From Branchipolynoe longqiensis (taxonomy: Eukaryota > Annelida > Polychaeta > Phyllodocida > Polynoidae): a stretch of 64,000 nt of DNA. Position numbers and translations under genes: made by a program. The notes under the pieces were generated by a model that did no database searches, had not been told where the DNA came from, and worked only from the letters and a program-made list of their open reading frames with translations. Of the stretch, positions 32,566-43,324 are shown piece by piece (positions within the stretch are counted from its first letter, which is position 1; every line of letters begins with the position of its first letter). The DNA lies in NCBI GenBank assembly GCA_030323885.1, contig JASIRB010003681.1:62001-126000 (forward strand), written 5' to 3'.

Positions 32566-33660
32566 TTTACACAACCACCACCGTCCCCACCCTCTAGCAT
32601 TCAACTGCAGAGTGCTGACTCTGCACATATACTGTCCTAATTCATAACCATATTAACTGTGTACAGTTTGTGTGCAGGCAGTAAGGCCCTTTGCTGCCTC
32701 CCATTGCGCCACACATACCAGCCACTCCGTGTGTGCTACCAGCACCACTGTGTATGTATGCCCACTTTGTCGGACATGTACACTGCACCAGTTTCCTGAT
32801 TGATGCAGTGTGCGTTCACCCCACCTTATCAGGGCCAGACTAGTGAGTGACCTGTTATGTCTCAGATTCCGTAAATTTCAGAAGACTCCGGAACGCCATT
32901 AGTTGGGTGAGACCTTGTTCAGTTCAGCGTGCACTTTCTTGTCGGATGCTGAGTGCATCAGCGAATGCCTGTGCCAGGCACCGTGTGATGCTCAGTGGGT
33001 CCGGTCCATCCTTCAGGGTAATATATAAATAATAAAAGTACAATAACAGTATTATACTATATTGATTGTTATAATCTACATTAATTTAGTTTGAAGTAAC
33101 TTTTATCTTAAATCGCTAACGGTGCAGATATTTGAAGTAAAAAGACACCAAATTAATGTTGACAAGCACATAAATATTCTGACATCACAGGCTTCTTTCA
33201 GTAGTAAAAGGTTCTATTAAATTGACTTCATGCACCCTTCTATACAGCAAGAAATAATTAACAAGTGTGCTAGTATCTAAGTTGGATATGTAAGATCACA
33301 TCTAGAAAGGTGTTTTGTTTTGAAAATTCGATGCTTTTATCCGACTATGCAGCTTTAAGGAAACAAGGAATCATGACATACCCTCTTAAATGAACATCCT
33401 ACTCATACCCTACTCACGGGCTAATGTTGAACTACTACTAATGAACTACAAACACCTACCCACTGCAGGCACATCTGTTACCCGAATACTGTGTCAGACC
33501 AAGAAATCTAACTAGAAATGTGTACTTACACTACACAGCTCATCATATTGCTGACTACAGCGTCATCATCATCATTCATCATCATCATTATCATCAGTTA
33601 AAGTGTATCAATAAAGATCAATGTGCGTCTTCATCCCGCTCCTTCATATTCTCTTTCACC
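32566..33660. other. No gene identified
   Basis: An open stretch at 32847-33032 ends near a possible donor (cttcag|ggtaatat). It has no recognised domain and no clear acceptor, so I do not call an exon. The motif 'cgactatgcagcttt' near 33342 belongs to the dispersed phrase noted elsewhere. A CAT/ATC microsatellite runs about 33560-33596. Confidence 0.4.
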
Positions 33661-34123
33661 AGGGCCCGGATGCATAACGCGGTGTTAGCGAGCAAAAACT
33701 GGTTTTGGCAGGGATTTCGACGTTAGCGGCGAAAAGTCAGTATGCAAGGAGCGGTGTTACGCAAACACTACGAGTTTAAGATCGGGTAGGCTAACACTAC
33801 TCCGTAGCAGGTTTAAGGGCGGTGTTAGGTACCGATTAGGCCCAAATCTATTCACTGCTATGATCTAATTTTGTTATTTAGAAGCATGAATATTGACTCG
33901 GGGGTTGAAATCATATTTAACAGAATAACATACTCAAAAAGTGAAATTTGGTCAAATTAACCCAAAAATCGAAGCGATATTAACTGATATGTTAGTTAAC
34001 ACCACCGCGCTTTGGCCCCGTACATACCCCGTGACCCATTTCGGCACACCGGTGTTAGGTACCCCGGCAGCGGCTCTTAACACCGGAGCTGGTAAAAACT
34101 TGTTCATGCATACGGCCCCAGTT
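33661..34123. mobile_element. MITE of the GGGCCCGTATGCATG family, third copy
   Basis: The left end is agggcccggatgcataacgc and the right end in reverse complement is GGGGCCGTATGCATGAACAA. It shares inner segments such as 'ggcggtgttaggtaccgatt' and 'acccaaaaatcgaagcgata' with the fragment at 22025-22180. Confidence 0.72.
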
Positions 34124-34649
34124 TACCACGCTCACAAATGTATTATCCTAAGGAATAAAGCTATTTACACAATCTTACCGAATCTTCACCCCAAATTAAA
34201 GATTCATAGTCTGATGAAGCATCAAATTTTCAATACAAAAACAATTTGGATATGATTCTACATATCTAACTTACATACTGTTGTACATTCCCATTTCAAC
34301 TATTGATTTTTTTTAAATAACCATTAAAACAAAAGTTACTTGATAAGGTATATCATAAAAGAATGAAACTAATATATATCTATCTAAATTTTTTTACAGA
34401 AATTCAAAGCTGTCAGACTATGCAATTTTTAGTAGGTCTGAACCCTGTCCGTCTTGTCTAACATCCTAAACGTGTAAAATAATCAACGTGTATGGAGGGT
34501 TTTGTTGGTCGTTCTAGAAAGGAATTGTTTCAGGCGGGAGAAAGCTTTGTATACAAGCTTATGACTCAATTTTGAAGCCCCGAGTAGGCCTAAGTAATCT
34601 TGCATTCGCGACTGGCCACATATCGGTGACCCCCCCCCCCCCCTCCCCC

Positions 34650-34792
34650 TGTAGTGAAGAGACGAAGCGACTGGTCTGATGTCCAAGTAGCAAGTACTAG
34701 TTTATTGTTTCTCACTCTACCACCTCAACTCACGCGCATGCGTGTCACCGCCGCTGGTACCGGCCCGCACTCTGTATCAACCATACACTACA
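34650..34792 (-). repeat. Gypsy 3' LTR in the 3' flank of the 7TM gene
   Basis: It aligns on the minus strand with the LTRs at 7106 and 11444, with shared gggccggtacc and cgcatgcgcgtgagttga, and ends TGTAGT...ACTACA. A purine tract (TTAGGGGGAAGA) and an A-rich stretch precede it at 34793-34861, so it is a truncated 3' element end. It runs in the same sense as the 7TM gene. Its AATAAA (plus tttatt at 34701-34706) lies about 155 bases past that gene's stop codon. Confidence 0.8.
34701..34706 (-). promoter_or_regulatory. AATAAA polyadenylation signal inside the LTR
   Basis: Minus-strand AATAAA in the sense-oriented LTR is the first canonical signal downstream of the 7TM stop codon that I see. 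Use by the host gene is inference. Confidence 0.5.
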
Positions 34793-34861
34793 TCTTCCCC
34801 CTAATATTTTAATTAATTTTGTTAATTTAATTTAACTTTTTTTTATTTTTTTTTATTTTTT

Positions 34862-36015
34862 TTAGCGTGAATGTCGGAAATTAAATTCTGACGACGCGAC
34901 TCTTTTCACAGCGCGTCGGGTCTCACTTACGTCATGCAATATGTTCACTAAATACTGAAAAGGGATGTGACGATAGAGTGAATACCCACTATTGCTGTAC
35001 AGTGACACGCTTGACAACCTGGCGTGCACGTTCACTGACACTGTCGAGCGGTGGCCGTGTAGGGGGGTCGGGTTTGCCGTGCGTGAAGGCAGGGACGATC
35101 GATCCACCGGCGTTGTCCGAAGCAGGTCTTCGAGACTGATACTGGGGAGAACCCCCGTTGAAATGCTGAATGGACTGTCCGTGCCGGTGCTGGCCCACCC
35201 GGCGCTGACCTTCGGCTTCCTGGGGCGCTGCTTCGGAGTTTGTTGGGTGACACGCCGGCTGTACTGGTGCCCCGAGGTGTCGGGCACGTCGCTCACCTTC
35301 CCGGCCACGTATTCCGCGACGAGCGTGACGTGCGGGTGGGAGAGCGCGTTGACGGGGCCGGCGGCCGATCCCTCGGCGTGCACCCTAGCGGACCTGAACA
35401 GGCTGGCGGGACATCGCAGGGTACACACCGTCTCCCTGCAGCGAACCAACGCCAGGTACCTGACCGTGAGCAGCGCCGAATGGAAGGCACACTGCAGAAT
35501 GTCTTTAATGAGCAGCCAGCACCTAGCGCGACTCTTGACGTCGCCCATTGTAAACAGGAGATTCGACGTCGATGGGAGTTTGCCGTAGATGCTGCTTGCT
35601 GCTGTCGGGAGTCCGAGCAGCAGGAGAACGAGAAAGTGGCATTTTGCCTCCTGTCGCACCGTCTTGAAGATGTCACGATGGGTGATTTCGGTGTCCTGGA
35701 TCGATGCGGCCCGCTGTAGTAGAACCAGTGTCACGATACCGGCCATCATTGCCAGGGCTGCGTCAGTAACCGCGCCCCAGAAGCGGGGATTGCGGGTAGA
35801 CGATGCCGAGCCGTCCGGCACGGTGGGCACCAGCACCGAGAACGGCAGGCACAGCACGAGCACGACGAGCGTCACGACGGTGGCGCGCCTGGTGGAGATG
35901 GGCAGGGAGGGCGTCGGATGCACATCATGTCGATCTTGCAACCCCTGCGCGTGAAACACGTTCAGCGCCAGCAATAGGCTCAGCACCACGTGACCACACC
36001 AATCGGAGACGAACT
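34862..36015 (-). CDS. 7-transmembrane protein, terminal exon (exon 2)
   Basis: The acceptor CTTCCTCTCTGCAG lies just right of 36015 (AG at 36016-36017). The exon starts AG, completing a Glu codon with the last G of exon 1 (58209), and stays open to the TAA at 34862. It adds residues 109-492. Hydrophobic spans: TM3 about 112-131 (starting next to Trp-Cys), TM4 153-173, TM5 187-208, TM6 233-252, TM7 273-298. A ~190-residue Ser/Arg/Pro-rich tail, probably cytoplasmic, follows. The loop between TM4 and TM5 has no Cys to pair with Cys115, and DRY and NPxxY are absent, so it is not a classical rhodopsin-type receptor. Role unknown; an orphan receptor-like protein is one possibility. GC content is far above the neighbouring DNA. 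Confidence 0.72.
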
Positions 36016-36071
36016 CTGCAGAGAGGAAGATGGGTGAATATAATCCTGTTGTAGTCTACATATATATATAT

Positions 36072-36103
36072 ATTTTACCTCGGTACTAAGCCTCTGGCTA
36101 CTC
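36072..36103 (+). repeat. Left inverted terminal repeat of DIRS element
   Basis: 32 bp, perfectly inverted relative to 40999-41030. The following bases (gggagaaggaagcaacatcc) recur inverted at about 41236-41255 in the palindromic unit just outside the right end. Confidence 0.92.
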
Positions 36104-36785
36104 GCAGGGAGGGAGAAGGAAGCAACATCCGGGTCCAGCAATTAGCATACTCCACTCATAACGGGAGGACGTTACGAGCAGGTTCAGCAGTTTTTTCCAA
36201 CAAATAACAACAATTCCATAGTAAGTATTGGACGAAAACTTACAAGGTTTGATAACAATGCATATAGCACATTTTGACATACTTTTTGGAATATTTAATA
36301 ACATGTTAACACAGTTATTCATGTAAATGTATTCGTTATCTGGTGCGATAGATATTTTTTCAGCACCACCATTTTTTGTGCCGCCCGTTGCCGAACGGAG
36401 AGATGTTTGGCTGGAGCCAATTCATCGCTTAGATTATGTTAGGGAATCTTAATAGATTTCCCAAGGGTTTAAGGCGTACCTCCGAGTTTCATAGCATTTT
36501 CTTCAACTTGTTGGCGTAGTAGCCACAGGAGGGAGAAGTGTATGTTACAGAGAGTGTGGGAGGGATCAGTATACTGGTCCCTACCCCTCGATTGGTTTCG
36601 GTTTGGTTTGTCTGACCGTTGCACTTTCGACAAACCATTTAGCTTATCACGCCTGGATTAAACTGGTGTAAATACGGAGTTAATACCCATTTAGTGCCTT
36701 GAGCACGTTACCGCACTGTTCCATGTGTTCAGATGTTCCGTGAGCTCGTTTTATTGAACCTTTGTTGGTTTTCAGACGACTCGAG

Positions 36786-38080
36786 ATGGCGGCGAAGCGG
36801 AGTAAGGTCGATGTACCACACGCGCTCAGTGAGGGGGACGCTACCCCTTGGTTTGAGTCCGCTCAGTCACGTAACCACTCGCCCAAACCGGGGCCATCTA
36901 ATCTAGACGACTGGGTGGTACGCCTCATCAGAGAGAAACTACAACAGCTGCTCCCAGAGAAGGCGACCAGACAACAACAAGAGGTCGCTTCGGAGGGGTC
37001 GGAATGGGAGGAGATGTCAGACCCCCAACAAACTACTGACTCGGAGATTGGGTTTCCCTCATGGAAGAGGAAACACGAGAAGAAGGACTCATCCGATGGA
37101 GATGAGTATTTCAAGGCCTGCAACAAGACCAGTATTAAAAAGACCAAAAAGAAGTCAAAGTCAAAGAAAAAGAAGAGTAAGTCCTCTTCATCGGACTCAT
37201 CTTCGGACTCAACCACCACAGATTCAGAATCAGACACGGAACGGACTTGCAAGTATGTCAAGATTAGTGGAAAGGTGGTAAAGAAAATAATGGTGCAGAA
37301 AAAGAAAAAGATTAACACCTGCACATTAATAAGGAAGACTATAAAAGGACACTTCCACATATTTAAGCCGCCCAAGATTATCACAAAGTTGGCCGAGCAG
37401 TTCACAGGGATCAAAGGGATCCCGGAAGCTACCATCAAGGAGATGGACTCCGATGTGAAGATGAGTGATGAATGCAAGAAGCTTCCACACAGTCCACAAA
37501 GGAGTACTGGTGGCTCTAGCAGTGGTTACACCTATCGCTAACCGCATGATGATGGACAACAAGTTTTCCACTCTTTGCACTGATATGGATTCGGAGTTAG
37601 CTCTCCTCACAGCTACGAGTAACTTCATCTCGTATAGATGTTTCGAGAATGTCTTCAAGTCGGTCTGCACCGACGCTGGCAAAGAGGTCGCAAGGTCCAA
37701 GAAAATCGTGGACAATGGCGGCAAGGAATACATATTATTCCTTGCCCCCAAGCGTATCAAAGGCAAGTCCTTGGATAAAACCAAGATGTTCGGGGGACAG
37801 CTTCAGTACCTGTTCAAACAGGTCGAAACTGCATGCAAATCTGCCAAGAATTTGGATGCTAAAAAGGTATCGGACAACACAAACCGATTCAAGAAGAACC
37901 GTCAGGATGTTTGAAGCCGGCGGACCGGACAACGAGGAAACCGGTTCGGCAACAACAACTTCGGCTATCAGGCCAGAGGAAGGGGACAGAGAAACCAATA
38001 TGGCTGGAACGACAACAACCGCCCCTTCAAGAGGGAATCGAACCCCCAGAAGCCGTTCCCCTACCCAGGGAACAAGTAGA
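36786..38080 (+). pseudogene. gag: Gag of DIRS element
   Basis: ATG at 36786 starts a Lys/Ser-rich N-terminal part with two basic-acidic runs (KKTKKKSKSKKKKSKSSSS). A shift to the next frame near 37480 gives the conserved block (RMMMDNKFSTLCTDMDSELA, then YRCFENVFKSVCTDAGKEVA). That frame has an in-frame TGA at 37912-37914, then continues with an Arg/Gly/Asn/Phe-rich tail (RGNRFGNNNFGYQARGRGQR) to a TAG near 38078-38080, a typical DIRS Gag ending. The RT frame overlaps this tail by about 170 bases, also typical. Two lesions make it non-functional as read. Confidence 0.78.
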
Positions 38081-39875
38081 AGTTGCAACGCAAACTCCCA
38101 TAAGCAAATTTCAAGCAGGAAATATTGCTAACCATTTAGATGATTGGGAACAAATTACAGATAACCAGACGGTTCTTAATATTGTACAAGGAGTTACAAT
38201 TCCTATTATAGAAAAGCCTATACAAAACAATACTCCATTTCCATGTCGTTTTGATGAGATAGAGAAACAAGCATTACATAAGGAAGTGATACAATTTTGT
38301 AATAAAGGGATTATTGAACCAGTCCAACATGTCGAAGGAGAATTTATCTCTAACATATTTTCAAGACCGAACCCAAATGGGGATATTAGGATGATTTTGG
38401 ACTTAACAACACTTAACAAGATAGTTCAGTACAAACATTTAAAAATGTTTTCTTTAGAAACAGCCAGCGATTTAGTTACACACAATTCATGGCTTGAAAG
38501 TGTAGATTTACGAGATGCATACTATACAGTCCCGATATATAAAGCAGACAGGAAGTTCCTAAGATTTATCTGGGAAGAAAAGCTTCATGGGTTTACATGT
38601 ATGCCAAATGGTTTAGCGTGTGCTCCACGCCTATTTACAAAATTGTTAAAACCAATTTTCTCAGATATGGCACAGAAAGGTCATGTTATGTTCCCGTACA
38701 TTGATGATTCGTTTATTGTTGCTCAAACACAACACGATTGTCAAAATGCTATAGACGATTTATGTCAAACATTTCATAAATTAGGATTTTACATACATAA
38801 TACTAAATCCATGCTTACGCCAACCAAAACATTAAAATGTTTGGGATTCTTTATCGACACAGTAGAAATGACAATTTCGTTAACACCTGATAAAATTGAT
38901 GAATTTAAAAATACAGCATATTTATTATTACAATTAAAAAGACCGAAGATACGGCAAGTAGCAGTTCTTATTGGCATTATGATAGCTTATGCACCGGCAA
39001 TATTATATGGTAATGCACACATTAAGTCACTACTAGAGATAGACAAAAATTGTGCCCTAGCCAGGACAAAAGGCAATTTTGAAAGACTCATGAAAATTTC
39101 GCAAGAAGGCTACGATGACATTCATTGGTGGCTAATGGACATTGACTCTGCACCAAATCCTATTAGGATTGATGAACCGAATACAATAGTCACTACAGAC
39201 GCATCATTAGAAGGTTGGGGTGCACACAGAGATGACCAAGCAACAGGAGGTCGCTGGTTAGAGGATGAAAATTCCGACCACATTAATGTATTAGAATTAC
39301 GGGCTATTTATTTGGGATTGCGTGGTTTAGTGTGTGTGCCTAAGTTTCACATACGACTGTTAACAGATAACACCACCGCAATGGCCTATATTCGCAACAT
39401 GGGAGGGACAAAGTCCAAACCATGTAACAAACTGGCAAAACAGCTTACAGTAGCACATATACCAGGTAGTCAGAACACACTAGCAGACACAAAGAGTCAC
39501 CATTTCCATGATCACTTGGAATGGTCGCTAAATACCAAATTCTTTTAGATTATTTGCCAAAAATGGGGATTACCAGAAGTCGACTTGTTTGCATCAGGAA
39601 ACAACAAAAAGATTTCTAAATATGTGTCTTGGCATCCTGAACCAGACGCCTGGAAAGTGGATGCTTTTTCTATGATTTGGAATGATAATTTTTATTATAT
39701 ATTCCCACCATTCAGCATTATCAGCAGAGTGGCCATGAAGATCAGGCTGGATCAAGTACATGCGGTGCTAGTAGTGCCAGAATGGAACACTCAACCCTGG
39801 CTAGCAGCAGTATCATGGGGAGCAAAAGACTCAATAAAATTCCCCAGAGCACCGAGGAATCTAGAACACCAATGA
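37911..39875 (+). pseudogene. RT-RNaseH plus DIRS-specific domain of DIRS element
   Basis: RT motifs: RMILDLTTLNKIVQYKHLKM, SVDLRDAYYTVPIY, PNGLACAPRLFTKLLKP, YIDDSFIVAQ and LKCLGFFIDTVEM. RNaseH: VTTDASLEGWGAH, NVLELRAIYLGLRGL and LLTDNTTAMAYIRNMGGTKS. An in-frame TAG at 39546-39548 then interrupts the frame. After it comes the region seen in DIRS elements between RNaseH and recombinase (CQKWGLPEVDLFASGNN, WKVDAFSMIWND, AVLVVPEWNTQPW). It would reverse-transcribe the element RNA and lead to circular DNA. Confidence 0.88.
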
Positions 39876-39959
39876 CCTTTGATAAAGGAAGGAGACGTGT
39901 CGACCACATCCCTATTGGCTTCCTTTTCTAAGTAAATACTTAAATATATTTGGTTTAGA

Positions 39960-40955
39960 TAAAATTACACAGGAAAGACTCATGTAACAGGCATGGAGAC
40001 CAGGAATGGTGAGATTATATTCAAGCTATTTAAAGAAATGGGGCCTCTATTGTTTACTCAAGAAAGTGAAGCCAATGGAACCTTCTATTGCTCAGGTTGT
40101 CCGTTTCTTACGAATGTTGGAAGACAAAGGACTCGGTTATGGAGCCATTAATGCAACTAGATGTGCACTTTCAGTTATTTTACCGAGAAGAGATGGAGAA
40201 ACATTTGGTAAACATGAGGTCATTCACTGGTTTATGAGATCGGTTTATGAAAGGAATCCTCCAAACCCAAATACAGTAGAATTTGGGATGTGTCGGTAGT
40301 TTTTACATTATTTAAAACATGGCCGAGTAACAAGCATTTATCACTGAAACAATAAGGTTTTAAGTTAGCAGTTATTTTACTGTTAGTAACAGGTCATAGA
40401 GGACAGACAATTGTAGCCCTCTCTCTGGATGGACTAGAGATTGACAAGAAGGAGGCTACGTTTGATTTAGACAAATTATTAAAGTCAAACCGCACAGGTG
40501 ACCCGCTACCCATGGTTCATGTAAACAGTTTTCCACATGACCAAAAAATATGTGTAGTTGCAGCCATTACGGCTTATTTATCCAAGACAAAGGGAATACA
40601 AAATTCCAAACAGCTTTTAATCAGCTTCATTAAGCCACATAAAGCTATCTCAAGAGACATACTCGCCAGATGGACGATTACAGTACTCAAGGAGGCAGGC
40701 GTCAACACAGGACGATATGCTTCCCACTCTACGAGAGGAGCTATGGTCTCAAAAGCAAGACAATTAGGGATCTCAGTGAAGAGAATCCTAGCACATGCCG
40801 GCTGGAAGACAGCAAGGTCGTTTGCTAAACATTACAACAAACGCCTAGAGAAGACCAGCGAGGTAGCAACCCTCTTACTCACCACCTACCAAGAACCGGT
40901 GAGACAAATAACATTAACAAATTTACAACTAAACAATGTTTATGTTCATGATTAA
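39960..40955 (+). pseudogene. Tyrosine recombinase of DIRS element
   Basis: An N-terminal core-binding part (VRLYSSYLKKWGLYC, LGYGAINATRCALSVIL) lies in the first frame (40006-40299). After a shift, the catalytic part shows LLVTGHRGQTIVALSLDG (first Arg), YASHSTRGAMVSKARQLG (HxxR) and ILAHAGWKTARSFAKHYNK (His/Trp and the nucleophilic Tyr). All catalytic positions are thus present across two frames. One upstream in-frame TAA is also seen near 39986. Confidence 0.85.
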
Positions 40956-40998
40956 AAAAGGATAAAAATGAGATTACATAAAGGTCTCCCTCGACCAT

Positions 40999-41030
40999 GA
41001 GTAGCCAGAGGCTTAGTACCGAGGTAAAAT
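40999..41030 (-). repeat. Right inverted terminal repeat of DIRS element
   Basis: Exact reverse complement of 36072-36103. Confidence 0.92.
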
Positions 41031-41345
41031 AGTATAGTTATACAAATCTTACCTTGGTACAGATCATGGATAACTCTTGTTTTCCCGAGGTACAAGCCTC
41101 GGATAGTCATGGGCTAGGGCCCGCCCATCACACCCTGCCACGACTTACTTTTGCTTGTGCCAAAACGAAAACATTAGGAGTATCCAAACAATTAAGCTCA
41201 TTTTTATCCTGAATAATTAGGTGAAGATTGCTGGACCCGGATGTTGCTTCATTCTCCCTAGCGCATGACTATCCGAGAGTTGTACTTCAGGAAAACAAGA
41301 GTTATCCATCATCTGTACCAAGGTAAGATTTGTATAACTATACTA
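41031..41345. mobile_element. Palindromic unit, probably a non-autonomous DIRS derivative
   Basis: About 75-80 bp arms (tatagttatacaaatctt, accttggtacagatcatgga, taactcttgttttcc) are repeated inverted at the other end, around a ~150-bp centre. The centre contains the reverse complement of the sequence after the DIRS left end (ggacccggatgttgcttc) and a phrase matching the sequence before the DIRS right end (ggataaaaatgagc). It therefore looks like an internally deleted relative next to, or part of, the DIRS right flank. Confidence 0.6.
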
Positions 41346-41354
41346 TATATATAT

Positions 41355-41619
41355 GTAAGCAAGAGGATGCGACGAACATAAAAATGAGTTTGGCGATATC
41401 AATTTATTAATAATTGCAACAGTGTTGTGATAATCAAATAGCATCCGCAAATGCAGTATCAACGATGAACAATTAGAATTGGCAAATAATCAATAGCATG
41501 ATAATCAATCAGCATAATAGTAGGATATCAACGATGAACAGTTAGCATCATATTAATGTCTCGCAATTAGTAAATCAATCAATAATAGCATGAAAGTGAT
41601 ATCTGGCTGGACCAACTGC
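41355..41619 (-). repeat. Split direct repeat B2 of second YR element
   Basis: From tgtaagcaagagg to ggctggaccaactgcc. It is repeated at 41835-42101 with few changes (for example ggatgcgacgaac against ggaggcgataaac). Confidence 0.9.
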
Positions 41620-41639
41620 CCTACCGGAGAAAAAAAAAA

Positions 41640-41835
41640 CAGACTTCAGTAGTCGCGTCAAGCGCAGCTGGAGACCGAATGACCAGCTTGGTGCATCGGG
41701 CAGCAGCAGGTGGCCTGCGTACAGCGCTGCGAGCCCCCCTGGTGTCGAACCCGGGAACCACAATAGTGTTAATTAGAAGTAGCATAGCTGGATCCCTCCT
41801 TGCCTTACAGCTGCATACAGGCGTGTATACGGGTT
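41640..41835 (-). repeat. Split direct repeat A2 of second YR element
   Basis: From agacttcagtagtcgcgtca to tgtatacgggtt. It matches 46198-46397 with scattered substitutions. Confidence 0.9.
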
Positions 41836-42101
41836 GTAAGCAAGAGGAGGCGATAAACATAAAAATGAGTTTGGCGATATCAATTCATTAACAATTGCAA
41901 CAGTGTTGTGATAATCAAATAGCATCCTCGAATGCAGTATCAATGATGAACAATTAGAATTGGCAAATAATCAATAGCATGATAATCAATCAGCATAATA
42001 GTAGGATATCAACGATGAACAGTTAGCATTGTATTAATGTCTCACAATTAGTAAATCAATCAATAATAGCATGAGAGTGATATCTGGCTGGACCAACTGC
42101 C
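41835..42101 (-). repeat. Split direct repeat B1 of second YR element
   Basis: Partner of 41355-41619, lying downstream of the recombinase relic on the minus strand. Confidence 0.9.
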
Positions 42102-42884
42102 AAGGGCGAAGCCCAAACCCAGCCAAAAAAGAGAGAAAGAGAGAGAAAGAAAGAAATTAGAAGAGAATAGAGAGAAAACATATATACAATGCAAATAAAA
42201 GTAAGAGAGCAAAAAAAACAACCAAAAGTGTAAATAGCAAAAAATAAATCCATCCCCCCATGTTTTGATTTCCTCTATACTTGCACCTTGCATGTGCAAG
42301 AACACACAACTGCTCTCCTAAGAGAATGACATGAATAATCATCGGGTTAAATCTGCAACCTCACATAAGTATTTGATAGTTTCTTGCAACACGCGATAGG
42401 TCAAGGGCATATGCCCCCCATCTGGAGACGGCACCTGAAACGCTGGTGCGTCACGAGACAGAGGAGTCTGGTCAAAATGCAGCTTAGTCCAATGGACAGC
42501 ACAGAGTGCCTGATTTTGCACTCGAGCCACAGGGACCAACAACTTACGCTCACCAAATTGAATTCTCTTAGACTTTCTGATAGATATCAGCATGCCCCAG
42601 GAAAAAAATTGGAAGTCAGCACGTAGCAAGACTGACTCCGAATGTGTCAGCTGACACTTACGCAACAGGGCTCGGAAGCCTGTTAATATCGCTGCTCGGG
42701 TCGCAATGTGTCCTGGTGAATCCGATAGAAACAAGAACATTGACAACAAATTAAGTGGCAACAATGGTTTTGCAGTTCTCACAGCGCACCCAAGGGTATG
42801 CTTAACACCCCCTAGGGTAGTCTTTACTGTATGGTTACTGTAATCAATTGCAGGAACACCCTCAGATCTTAGAAAAAAATTCAC
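42102..42884 (-). pseudogene. Tyrosine recombinase relic of second YR element
   Basis: The frame 42884-42339 includes AAILTGFRALLRKCQLT (first catalytic Arg region) and the following beta-strand segment. It stops, and the minus strand then reads YSCHSLRR (HxxR box, near 42320) in another frame, followed by EEIKTWGD in a third. At least two frameshifts and a homopurine/pyrimidine run (about 42120-42240) destroy the C-terminus, and the catalytic Tyr is not found. Confidence 0.72.
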
Positions 42885-43324
42885 TGCGCATTATTACGAA
42901 AAGAATTCAAGGCCGATAGATAGTTAGTTATGGAACTATACTTCAATGAATGAGACAAACAAGTTATATATATAGCAACCTGAGTTGCCGAACAAGGAAT
43001 AGGAGTTAGCAGACCTTGAAATTTGTCTATAAATTAAAAATATTTACGTAACTGCATTGAACGAGTGGCGAGACTGTTTGGAGCGTAATAATGCGCAGTG
43101 ATAGCCTTAAGCTTCCTTTTGAAGGTCCGCGAGACCTATAATGTAAAGTGTCACATAACGCAATAGCATTTGAACAAATGCGAACAACACAACAAATCAC
43201 CTTTATCAACATTACTGATCCTTCCAAGCTGGTTAAGGCTTTCCCACCTGCTAAGGCTCTCACATATAACATTATAGTTAGTTCTAATACAAACAGCTGA
43301 TATATTAAAATTATATGCAATGGA

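Larger units (their letters stand above)
36072..41030 (+). mobile_element. DIRS-type tyrosine-recombinase retrotransposon
   Basis: The ends are a perfect 32-bp inverted repeat: 36072-36103 reads attttacctcggtactaagc and onward, and 40999-41030 is its exact reverse complement. Between them, on the plus strand, are Gag, RT-RNaseH with the DIRS-specific domain, and a tyrosine recombinase, in the standard DIRS order. At 4.96 kb the size is normal. Inverted rather than split direct termini separate it from the two Ngaro/PAT-type elements nearby. Stops and shifts interrupt each ORF. Confidence 0.93.

Noticed and set aside
32847..33032. Possible host exon ending at a GT donor
   Set aside because: No good acceptor, no domain and no partner exon could be found.
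34992..35588. 198-codon plus-strand frame across the 7TM terminal exon
   Set aside because: It is a shadow in GC-rich sequence. The minus frame has hydrophobic spans, a splice acceptor and phase agreement with exon 1.
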